A program made the position numbers and the translations under genes. From positions 62,001 through 126,000 of the forward strand of contig JASANH010000776.1 in the NCBI GenBank assembly GCA_030248295.1: a stretch of DNA of 64,000 nucleotides, read 5' to 3'. The stretch is from Mesodorylaimus sp. YZB2_4. Taxonomy: Eukaryota > Nematoda > Enoplea > Dorylaimida > Dorylaimidae. Positions 11,401 to 22,506 of the stretch are shown in pieces (the first letter of the stretch is position 1; every line of letters starts with the position of its first letter). The notes under the pieces were generated by a model. The model was not told the origin of the DNA. It saw only the letters and a program-made list of their open reading frames with translations, and ran no database searches.

Positions 11401-14400
11401 ATGGAGTCTGTCAATCACGAAGACGCCGAGAGTGAGCATCGCCGTGAGGACCATCATAGCCATACTTCGGAGCACATTCACGAGTCAAAAACTGCACTTA
11501 ATGGGCAACTGAAGGACGAAGAAAATGAAACAAACGAAGAGCACGAGCAAGAGGAGACCGGACGGCGATCAAGCTCGGCCAGCAAACACCATAACGAGGC
11601 CGAACATGATCATGAGGTTGGCGACGGTGATCACCAGGCACACGAGAATGATCACGCCCACAATGGAGAAGAAGAGGGAGCAACACCTGCTGACGAGCAA
11701 GAGGCGGCTGCTGGCGACGCAAGTGGGCACCATAGTCCTCGATCGGTCACGTCCGGAGGTCACGCGGTCGATGGCCATGAAGAACACGGCGAGGACGAGC
11801 CAACAACGCAGGATGGTAAGTTCAAATCACAGCGCGTCCATATTTTATGGACCGGCATCCAGACTCCTAAATTACACTCGCTGGGAGTCTATGCGACAAC
11901 GAATGCTAAGGGACGGTCTGTGCTCTTTTTCTCTCATTCTCTCCTCATCAGTCTTGTTGCCCGGGTGCTCCCTCACCCGCAACACATATTTCCTATGCGT
12001 GCCGTTTGTCTCTCTGGCAGCACCCTATTGACCGAGGCTGCAGCATTATCTAGCCTAATCACACATCTGCGCCCATTTTTATTGGCGCTAATCACCGGGT
12101 AAACTTTGCGAGAAGCCATCCTTGCGGGGTTTCTCCAAACTATTTGAGAGGCTGAACCACAAATCACTTCAAAACAAGTTTATTGCCTTTCAGGACATAA
12201 TGAAGATGAACCTAAAGAGGAGCATCCAGCCGAGCCAGAGGAGACTCACAGCCATCACGAAGAGGAGCATAAACAGGAGCACGAAGCGGCCGAACCACAA
12301 CCAGAACCAGAAGAGCACGAACATGACACTGGTGATCATCATGACAGTAAGGAAGAGGGAGATGAACATGGTGAAGGTCATGACGAAGCTACTGCGCATG
12401 GAGAAGTAGAAACAGGTGAAGAGGGAGAAGTGACGGAGACACATGTCCCCAGATTTGAAACTGAACATGAAATTTCTCGGACGCCACCTAATGAGGAAAC
12501 TGGCCATGAAGACGAGGCGCCCGCTGAGCAAGAACATGCGCAGGCGGAGGGTGGACAAGATGAAGAGCAACATGAACAGCCAGCAGAGCAGCAGCATGAG
12601 GCTCCCGAAGAACATGGAAAGGACGAAGAGCACGAAGAACCATCGGAACATGAACATCCCGACGAGCCTGAGCCTGCCGAATCCAAACATAACGAGGAAG
12701 TTGAGCAGGAAAAAGCAGGTGAAGAAGAATTAGAACATTATGAAGAAGAAGGTGAAATTAGCGAGGTTAAAGTCGATGCTCAAGAGTCCGAACCACAACC
12801 AGAGCATCATTTGCACGAGGAGGAAGAACCAGCAGCACCTGAAGAAGAGGCAGCTGTTACAGAGCCAGAGCCAGAGCCAGAACCTGAGCCCCAGCAAGAA
12901 GCCCACCCAGAGCCTGAACCTGAAAATGAACATGAACCCGAACCCTCAGCTGAACCAGAACCAGAGGTAGAACCCGAACCGGATGTAAAACCTGAACCAG
13001 AGATGGAACCCGAGCCAGAGGTGATGGCAGCTCCAGAGCCTGGAGAGCCGTCGCATCCTGAACCTGAGCCTGAGCCTGAGCCTGAGCCTGAACCTGAACA
13101 TGCGCACGTCGAGGAAGATAATAAACCGGCGGCACAACACGATGAAGAGCCAGGTGCAACGACTGAGGAAGAACAGGCTGAAGAAAGTCACGAAACGCCG
13201 GCGGAAACGGAGGAAGCTGCTGTGGAGCCCGAAGCCGCGGTTGTTGTAGTCCAGAACGCTGAGAGTGGTGTGGAGACGCCAAAAGGTGCGGAATCAAGAG
13301 AGTCGCCCGTGGTGCTGCCACCAACAGCAGCCAAAAAGAAAACCAAGTCGTCTGGTAGCCCTTCAAAATCGCCGGTCAAGCATCGAGGCAGCCCCAGACA
13401 TCAAGTTGGTGCTCCACTGCGTGGTAGACCACCGCCATCAAAGTCGGCTTTGATGAATCGTACGACAGCACTCTCAGCTGCACCACCTGGATCAGGCGAC
13501 ATCTCGGACAGAACGGCGCAAGGCGGCGGTTATCGGAGAGCACAAAGTCATAGTCCAGCTTCTGTACGACAACGGGCGGCAGCGGCAGCAGCTCAACGAG
13601 ATGAAGAGCCAGCGTCACCTCAGAAACCCAAGGTAGACATTCACGCAATATTTAGTGACCGCAGTGTAAAAAAGTTGAAACGGACGACGTCTCGAAAAGA
13701 AGAAGACGAGAGGTCGGCAGCTGAAAAGGAGCAACGAAAGAAAGAAGCCGAGGCCGCCTATAATGCCTGGCTTCAAAGAAAGTCGCAAGAAATGAGAAGA
13801 GCACGTAGCAGTGGCCGAACTTCGGTAAGTTGCTCCACTGAATGTCTTGTGCGAAGACGACTCTGAATGTTACTTTAGCGAGGTCAGAAACTGAACTTAG
13901 ATACGTGAACTAGTTACTCTAGCTTGATAGCTGTGCCGCATACTCCGTGCCGCGAGAGGTCTGCCTTCTCTACAGTATCCACTCTTGCTACTTCAGGCTG
14001 GCGACGGTGTTATGCCCGAGGAATTATCGCAAGAAGAAAAACAGCGACGACGTGCCGAAGCCGAGGCGGCTTTCCGAGCCTGGCTTGAAAGAAAGAAGGA
14101 GGAATATAAAGAAAAGAAACGTCAAATGGCAGTTAGCAAATCATTACAGGTGAGCTCGAGCGTTCGTGTTTATATTTAGACATGAAAACAAGTGAAGCAC
14201 GGGCCTCTAATCGATCCCGTTTTCAAAAAACTTACTAAAATAGTTATTATCAGGCGAGGTAAAAGCTGAGGCGCATACTTTGTCCACGTTCTCTTCATCA
14301 CCATTTTCTGTTTTTGAGCACATGTGGAACTCATTAGTCGCTCGTACTTTGTACGGCACAATCTTTTGCACACTCGTCCGTGCGCGAACTGTCACAAAAT

Positions 14401-15354
14401 ACGCACACTGTGTCGCTTGCTTTGATTTTCTTTATTCTAGATCGACAGCACAATCGATGTCTCGCCTGGGTAAGCAACACGGCCGGATACGGCTTATGTT
14501 TCTATCTTATCCAGGCTCCAAACACTATCAGGTCACCTTCACAGTTTTCCGTCATGTCACGTTTGCTGTTGGCACGACTGCGCACGATTAGCGTGCAGGG
14601 TAGAGTACGATTTGAATCAGTCAGCTGATTGTGAGATGGAATTCGAGAGGATTTGGCCAAGTCTTGGAGCTTGGAGAGACTGCTTCTGGAAATATCCTCT
14701 GCGTGCATTGGTGCAACTTTGAGCTTGTCTTTTTCCAAAAGTTCTTTCCTTCACAGCTCATTGACCATCGAGAAGACGCAGACGAGGCCTTCAGATCTTG
14801 GAAAGAACAAAAAGATGCCCAAAAACGAGAAGAAAGACGGTTAGCCCGCGCGCAGCTGCGTGAACTGGAGACTATTATTCCGCTATCAAATCTGTAAGCC
14901 CTTTCTCTCCCCTCCAGCATACTGTACTGATGACGCGTTGGTGTCCTTCAGAGACTCATCTCTTTCGTCATCATCTGGTGCCCACTCGTACAGTGTCAAC
15001 GCTTATCGGCGTCGCGTATTTAGTCATGGTAATACGTATATGTTTGGCAATCGGCCAATGATTCCCAACGGCGAAATCAGTAGCGGCTATGGTGGTAATA
15101 GTAAACGGCTGCCAAGGATTGATCGCCGTCGTTTTATGACTGGTCCTAAAACTTACAATAATAATAATAATATGCGCACTATATCGCCTTGGCGCCCCTC
15201 ACCTGATCACTATGATCGGATGGAGGTAGGTGGCGAGGAGGGTGAGAATGGGAAAGTATCCCCAAAGGAGAAACGTACCGGCAGTTTACCAAGTATAACT
15301 CCACCACCCCCCGCCGCACACGCCAACGGCGGGGAAAGTGATGGGGAGACGTGA
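11401..15354 (+). CDS. Acidic Glu/Pro/His-rich protein with repeated Ala-aromatic-Trp helices
   Basis: Family not identified. Exons read: 11401-11815, 12194-13824, 13997-14149, 14757-14893, 14952-15354, phases consistent, about 912 residues. The start is the first ATG after an acceptor-like tttcag ending at 11395, so a non-coding leader exon or a spliced leader is likely. The first about 480 residues are low complexity: His/Glu/Asp/Gly-rich, then tracts of alternating Pro-Glu. A basic Ser/Lys/Pro linker follows. Three helices of the form A-x-x-A-[YF]-x-x-W-x-x-x-K sit near residues 656-680, 697-720 and 738-765, each near an exon boundary and rich in Arg/Lys/Glu. Similar A-F/Y-W-K helices occur in CCDC181/MAP9-type cytoskeletal proteins, so a microtubule or cilium role is possible (inference). 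The last exon is Gly/Asn/Ser-rich. The TGA at 15352-15354 overlaps a good donor (gtgagt at 15351), so the gene may instead splice on into the coiled-coil exons downstream. Confidence 0.75.
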
Positions 15355-16603
15355 GTATCAGAGGGAGTTCTCATGCAGTTATTTGCTCTTGTTTTGTCCA
15401 AGTTCCATATTTGACTTTGGTCATGCATGGTCTTTCGGACTCGATATGTTTATTCGCATCATGTGAGATGTGTTCGCTTGCAGTGGCACTATGCTTCGTT
15501 GTTCACAGAGCCTTTGAACATTTTTTAAAGCACATGCAATGTATGTACGGCCTTATGGCCTAGGTTTGTAACCGTTAGTGCATCCAACGTTTTTCATGTT
15601 GTTCACTTATAAGATAGCTTGTGAGTGAAGATTCGGCCAGCATCTGCTTTTGTTCAGTATGTCCGCAGCCGCTATGATTGCTCACGATTGCATTGCAATG
15701 TGTGCTGTTTGGATTGTCAGAGAATGGTATCCGTCCTCGATTGTGGTACGCACTTGCACTGCATCTTTGTTATCTGAAGGTTGTAACACCCTTGAAGGTT
15801 GGCTGTCGGTTTCGGGTTGCGATTATCGGTGCATCTGTTCTCGCTCTTTAAAAAATATAGGCTTTGCACTGCGAGCAAGTGATAGCTTAGCCGATTGCAT
15901 TCATAATTGTGATGATGATGTTGTTACTGTAGGTGTATTTTGAGAAATGACATTTTCTACCATTGATCGTTGCCAATGAACTGGGGTTCATTATTTTTCA
16001 CAGAATTCATTTCTATATCAGAGTTATCGAGATAAAGTGTTTATGATGAAGTTTATTGCACATTTTGTATCGTGTGGCGGTTTAAAGGGAAGCAGTTTTT
16101 GGTTACTCAAAGAAATGTCTACTCAGTAGATCTTACATATGATCAAACACACATGAAATGTGTGCAGAAGTGATGCGTGACTTAGTTGATCTCACATTCC
16201 TGTTTTAAATTTTAGTGAGGAAACAATACTGTACTGTCTTGCAATAAAAAAAGTGTTTGCTGACGTCTTTCTCGGCTGTTTGACCAAAAAAGAAAAAGGC
16301 GCAAGAACGAAGTTTCCAGAAGAGGGGCCTAGGCATGACGATGACTTTCTCATAGGATTTTTAACTACATTTGCTTGGGAATAGGTAGTTGGTATCCAAG
16401 GCTCGAACGAGCTTATCGATTGTTGATAGGCGGTTGGGAAGCGACCAGTGGCTCCATGTAAGAAGAACAGGTAACTAAAATGCCGCGGTTCTCTGCAACG
16501 AAATCGGATGGTCAAGTTCGTCCAAAAGCTTTGCTGGCGTAAATATGCCACCTTGTTCAGTGCTTGGTAGTACCCATATCGTATTCTAATATCTTGGAGT
16601 GCG

Positions 16604-19600
16604 ATGGCGGCTCGTCGAATCGGAGTGCGTGATACGGCCAAGGATATCATGCTGGGCACTGCGTAAGTGAAAAGTAGGGTTTCGGAGAAATATCACAACA
16701 CAATCGTTATTTACAGACCATCCGGCCTCGGTCCGAAGATGCCACGTGATACGGGTAGAAGGCCGCTACCAACGGTATGTTCTATGTCAGAAAATTCCGC
16801 ATACTTATACTTCTAAAATTTATTAAACTATTGCAGGCAAGGCCACCGCCCATTCAAAAACCAGAGCCATTTCCCCCTTTGCCATCAGTGCCCATGCCAC
16901 CTCCGCCTGATCCGAGGGTACGATCTCTATTTCCTCGTTTGATCAGATACCATTACTGAATCTATTTCAGCCTGTGCTTGATCCAGCCGTCATCGCTCGA
17001 CTGTCCTCTGCTGAGAGGACCAATCGATCGTTGATGGAAGAGTTAATGAAGTTACAGAACGAGTTTAGAAATTTCCAACGGCAGCACACTGATGCTCTGA
17101 ATCAAGAGCAGGTACTATCTGCCACATTCAAGCACCTGATTTATATCATGTTGGTTTTTTGCGTCAGGAAGCAAGACGACGTATAGAATCTGCGTTAAGG
17201 TCAAGCTCTGATTCAAATGCCCGAATGGTCGAACGATTGAGGACGGCGGAAAATGGAGCTGGGAGCTTAGCGTAAGCGATTTTACTCTCGCCTTGTTAGT
17301 CACAGTTTATGATAGCCCGTTAGAAATCAGAATCGGTCATTCGGGTTGGAAATCCAGTCTTTGATACCTGCTCTGACAGGGCTCTCTTTTAGGTTTATGT
17401 AAGTATGCAGTAGTTATTTTGGTCTTTGTACAGCACCTGGGAGTAAGTTAAGAATGCTTAAAGTACCAGTTGCTTCGATGCGTCTCTTGCTCCTGTACTT
17501 TGTATAACGTTATTGGGCGCTTTTTTGCTCGTAGCATCTTTTTGACTATTTGGCTGCTAGTCTACAGTTTATTAGAGCCAAATGATTTCAGGAAACAAGA
17601 TTTGGACGAGGCGAAACGTGCGAGAGCTCAACTCGAAGCAGAAGTAAGATATCTCTGCAAGCTAGCAGTATCCGTCAAATGTAACTGTTTTTCAGCTCTT
17701 TCGTACTCAACAAGACTTGGCCTATTTGAAAGGCGTTGTTGAACGACAGGCCAACGATCTTATGATGCTGAACAGTGAATTGCGTTCGAGACCAACCATC
17801 GACCCGTCGGTATGTTTGGCGCCTGATCTTCTGATGCATATACCCATTAGGCTATACCCTATTGTAGAAAATGAACAACACACAGCATTTGGAAGCTGAC
17901 GTTCGGGATGTGCATGGGCAGCTGATGTCCTTGCGCCATGCTGTAGACAATGAAGTGCAAGAACGAAGGCGTCTTGATCAAGAACACCAGGCAAAGTGGG
18001 TGGAAAATCAGGCAATATGTGCTGCCAGAATCAAAGATCGTGGCATTTTATAGTTTAATGCGACTCCACGCCCAATTGGCCGAACAAGATGCCAGGAAAA
18101 ATGAAATTTTACGGGCCTTGGCTGCACAAGAAACGTCGAAAAATTCTATTAGCGAGGAAGCTAAACGTTTAAATGCGAAAATTGGATTGATTACAGGTAC
18201 CTGGTACTCGAAGCTAGTCCCTCTCGCATAGACCCTATGGTAGTCGGAATAGCTCTCTACACTGACCGTAAAAATGCCAGAGAACAATATTTATGGGCAA
18301 AAAAGAAGGATAAGGAGAGCACTAGAATTTATTTTGTTAGACATTAAATTGAACTTGCTCGCGAAATCAGCATTAGCTGCATTTTAATGACAGGACTGGG
18401 CACGGCCTCACCAGTTATGCACACTTTGGTAGCACAGTTGCATGTCGGACAGGGGAATAAGCTTACTAAAAATGGACCCCTCAAACACATACACTAGACG
18501 CTCCCTCGAAAACTGGAAATAAGTGAGTACTGGAAGTGACAAGGTTCCCCACCTACCCCTTGCTGTCGGAAACAAAGCATGCGTGTAACTGCACCTTTTG
18601 TTTACAGACGAAGTGACTCGGAACATGATGGCCAAAGAACAACTACTGAGGGACGAAGGCATTCAACGCTATTTGGTCTTGGAAAAGGTACACACGTATT
18701 CACGATCAGCACTTTTGCACTTTTACACTTGTTACCTACACATGCTTATGTTTGAGAGCGCAGAAACGCAGATGTACACGTATGTAGAAAATTGCCTGGG
18801 TCATTGGCTCTTTGATCTGCGTGTAATTTGTGCGGCTATTGTGCTACTAACGATGAAAGGTGCACTTGTTTGTGACAAGCTACCATGGACCCATAGGAAG
18901 GTTAAGGTCGCATGAAATGGTTTGCTTGTGAATCCATCCTAACCCTGACTGTAACGGGCAATTGGTTAGCAACTCAATGCTGTAAATGCTGGAAGGGATC
19001 TTGGTGTGGAAAGGGGTTTTCATGGAGGTTTCCATAATTTTATCACTTTTTTTTCGAAAGCTTTATGCACTTATACATAATTATGTCTGTACGACAAGGG
19101 TGACAGACATTTATCTGCACTGATAATGTAACCTAGCCTGGTAGGCACAGGAGAGACTGTGACCGACCAAAGTCGTGGATAATAACTCCGACTGGAGCAA
19201 GGCAAGTGTTGCGACTATACTGTACTTGCGGGAGAAACATCAGCCTGAGGGCTTGACGTTTCCCAGTCAGGGCAGGGGAGATAGAATACTGTCCCTGCCA
19301 GGCTACGTGGTTACAATAATGAGTGGGCAAAACTACATCGACCTTGACCCTAATGACGTTTTTGGACACTAAATTATTTTTATAGACCATCAAAGCAGAA
19401 TTCGAGGCAAGACTTCAGTTCGAGCGTGACGTCAAACTGTATATTGATCAGCGATGGAAGCAATATCACGAGGACATGGAGTACATGCGAAAACAGATGG
19501 CTGTAAGTATCGCGCTTGGAAGGGATAGGACAAACGAGATGATCCCAGTTATAGGGGAGCACTGTTAGCTGGTTACTATAGCAATGTGTAATACAGGGTA

Positions 19601-22135
19601 CGAAGCCGCCAGTGTTTCGTTCTCTCGAGGGCGGCCAGAGAGAACGGCGGCAAATTTTACCGCCTTTTTTCGACTACTGAAGTCGTAGTTTTATGCGCAG
19701 TGTAAGCTTTCCGCGGCGTTGCATGCCAGACCAATCTCTGACTCACTTGTCAGCGAGACGCCATCGTGAAGGTGAAGGCGCGCAGTACAAAAGGAACTAT
19801 CCAAGACATGGGGATAGGTGGTCTTCCATCCAAGAATGGAATCCTCCTGTGCAACATGGACAGTCCTCCAATAATAGAATCACGATTGTGAAGGGGTTTT
19901 TCATGTGCTCCCGACCATGAAAACGTGGTTGACGTGTTGGTGCTGTTTTCCCACCCCCGACTCGAGTCGGCCCATAATCACGTGGTAACTGTAGCTATGA
20001 CGACGTGATTAGAGCCCGATATAGCATCTATTCTGCGGAAATCTATGTAAAAATATGAGACCATTTGAAGTATTTTGCGAGGTAGGGCTGGCACCCGCTT
20101 TTCCGTTACCGGGTGCCACAAATGCTTTGTTACCAAGGCCTCCTAATGCTTGACTTCTTGCACTTGACATGGCCCATTTCCCCGATACCTTTGTTCCTAT
20201 CGCTGGTTCAAGCATACTCGTCAGGCTCAAAATTTTCAGGCGGATAAAGAGAAACAAAGGCACCAAGCAGAAAAGGTGGAAGATGTCTTGGCGACCATAG
20301 AAAGGCACTTGGAGCAAGGAAATAGAAAAGTAGACCGTGTTCTTGCAGCAGAAATTCAATCGAGGTAAAGACTATGCATAGTCTCCTCGGCTATACTTTA
20401 ACTCGGCTACCTCCAAACTTTTAGGAGATTGAACGAGAAAGCAATGTTGAGCAGATTAGGCGATATCGAAGATCGTCTCAACGGACACGTAGGGGACATC
20501 AGATCTGCTTTGGACGATGTGAAGAATGGGCAGAAAGTAGAGCCACCACCACCAATCGATACAGCCGCGGTACAGCACCACGTGCCAGCTAGTATCTGGA
20601 TAATCAACGAAGAGTCCTGTTCCCTTTTAGTTACGCGACGAACTGGAGGCAATCGCTGCTGACAAGCACAAGCTAAGCATGGAAGGATTGTTGAAACTAG
20701 AAGAAAGAATGAACAGGATTGAGCAAGGCATGGACCGCGATACCAAGGAGCTGAAGGACAAGTTGGCCTACGTAAGAATGTTGAACGTAATTGTGGCATG
20801 GGATCAAGAGGTCTGGTTATTGTAGCTGGAAGCTAACCACGACGATATCAGACAGACTGCTGACAAAGCGCACGACACTGCACTCGCCGCACACCAGAAA
20901 CAACATGACGACCGCTCGAGGCAGGCACAGGCGCAGGCGCAGGTATGTGGTGTTCATGGGAGTCACAGAAATAAGAAATCGGGAGTCCGAGTTCTTGCAT
21001 GCGCTGGCCATCTTTTTAGATCGACCAAGATTCACTGGCCCGTATTAGACACCAAATTCAAAAGTTGGATGATGCTCAGCATGAGATTGGGCGCGCACAT
21101 GATCGCTTAAAAGACAGAGTCGAAAGTCAGATACCAAAAGACGTAAGCGTCATTTGCTGGACGATGATGCAAAAACCAGCAACCTGACTGTTCTAGATCG
21201 AAGAACTCGACTCAAAGACAAAACAGAGGGACGAGCAATTAGCAAGTCGTCTAGATAGAGAGGAAAAAGATCGGTAGGTGCTCAGCTGTGCGCAAGTCAG
21301 AACGGGAACGTACATACTGCAGTTGTGTGTTTGGCCGGATCAAGGTAGCATGGTTGCCTTTGTTGGGAGCTAATCACTCTCCAGGCGAGCACTCAGACAT
21401 CGGATTGATGTTCTCCTACGGGATAGTTTTGTATGTTTTCACACCCCGCAATGTGCAGCCATCCTGGTGTTGCAAACATGGCTTTGAGGTCGCCATTGCA
21501 GCCCGGCTACCCGTCAAAGGGCTGCTTTTTGCACCGCCGAGCCACAGTTCCTATCACCACCGTCATTACTGTAGCTGGACGTACAGTAGTGCCCTCCTGT
21601 CCGCGGTCATTGGCATGATGGTAGACAGGATGCTCTTGCTCTGACAACTGCTGCACTACATGCCAGATTGAATAATCTGACCTCGAGTCTTCAAAAGTCC
21701 ACCATGAAAATTTCCCCTTTCAGATACCTCGCAGTCAAAGACTTACAAGATGAGATCGCGAAGTTGAAAAACCGCCCAACTCGCAGTTTGAGCGGCTCAC
21801 CTGGCACCAGCGGGCACAGTCCAGATGTGAATCAACATGTCCAGGTAAGGGACATTTCTTTAGTGCTCTGTGCTAACTAACGGCTAAACCTCCCTTCTGC
21901 CCTTTCTTTAGGAGAAATTGCAGAAAGAAGTAGATGATTGCCAAATAGGGATCAAGAAATTGGCAGAGTCCGTGACCACCGTCAAAAACGTTCTGGAACG
22001 CAAGATCACTGAGGAGGCCAGAATGGTAAGCTAGCTTATACGCAGCCTGAGCACAAGCTAACAGGGCTGAGATGTTTTCAGAGAGAACGTGAAATCGACG
22101 AGGTCCATAAACGCATCGAAAGTCTCAACGACTAA
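16604..22135 (+). CDS. Long coiled-coil protein, many exons
   Basis: Exons read: 16604-16662, 16717-16774, 16837-16917, 16971-17111, 17168-17271, 17592-17643, 17696-17809, 17868-17995, 18054-18196, 18608-18687, 19386-19502, 20240-20364, 20425-20569, 20631-20771, 20826-20942, 21020-21142, 21197-21273, 21724-21844, 21912-22025, 22082-22135. All join in frame to TAA, about 697 residues. The N-terminus is short and basic, followed by a Pro-rich linker (about 40-66). Almost everything after residue about 70 is heptad-like and rich in Glu, Lys, Arg, Gln and Leu. That suggests an extended homo- or heterodimeric coiled coil, as in cytoskeletal or ciliary scaffold proteins; I cannot name the family. 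The first exon may be an alternative start: exon 16717 can equally be joined in the same phase from the upstream acidic gene, which would give about 1589 residues. Several introns (17272-17591, 18197-18607, 18688-19385, 19503-20239, 21274-21723) are unusually long for this locus. Confidence 0.8.
19134..19305. repeat. MITE-like element with 17-bp terminal inverted repeats
   Basis: Lies in an intron of the coiled-coil gene. The left end tagcctggtaggcacag is the near-exact reverse complement of the right end ctgtccctgccaggcta. Both ends carry TA, compatible with Tc1/mariner-type insertion. The interior (gactgga-caaggcaagt, then gcgact) recurs in the repeat at 36401-36543. Non-coding and about 172 bp, as expected of a small non-autonomous DNA transposon. 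Confidence 0.55.
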
Positions 22136-22506
22136 CATCCGTATAGCAGCTTATCACAAGTGCCTCCTAGATGTTCATTATATTTATCACTAAGCGACAT
22201 TTTCGAACCTCCTTCCGTCCTGTTTGAGCACGGGTCCACTCTAATTCTACTGACCACGGGTTGGCCGTCTTATCTCCTTACTAGCACCATCAACGGTTAT
22301 CAGTTGAAAATATTTGTGCCTGTGTAAAAAGTTTGGTCTACTGTGATGGTTACTGGTGGTTACTGTGATGGTCTTATCTAAATCGACAGCAGCAGAAAAA
22401 GAACGCGTCCTCACAGGACATTGTATTATCATCCACTAGGCCATTTCATCCACACAATATGCCTTTTTGTCACCGATTTAAACATATTCACCAGCCTGTG
22501 GCACTT
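22136..22506. other. Convergent intergenic spacer
   Basis: Between the 3' ends of the coiled-coil gene (+) and ZPR1 (-). It includes a short imperfect tandem (tgtgatggttactggtggttactgtgatggt, near 22341-22371). No gene is seen; it probably holds both 3' UTRs. Confidence 0.4.

Noticed and set aside
12190-13379. Several long minus-strand and alternate-frame open frames over the acidic gene
   Set aside because: Shadows of the Glu/Pro codon repeats (Phe/Leu/Trp- or Ser/Cys-rich mirror translations).
16192-16659. 155-codon minus-strand open frame in the acidic/coiled-coil interval
   Set aside because: It overlaps the plus-strand ATG exon 16604-16662, has no recognisable domain and no supporting neighbours.
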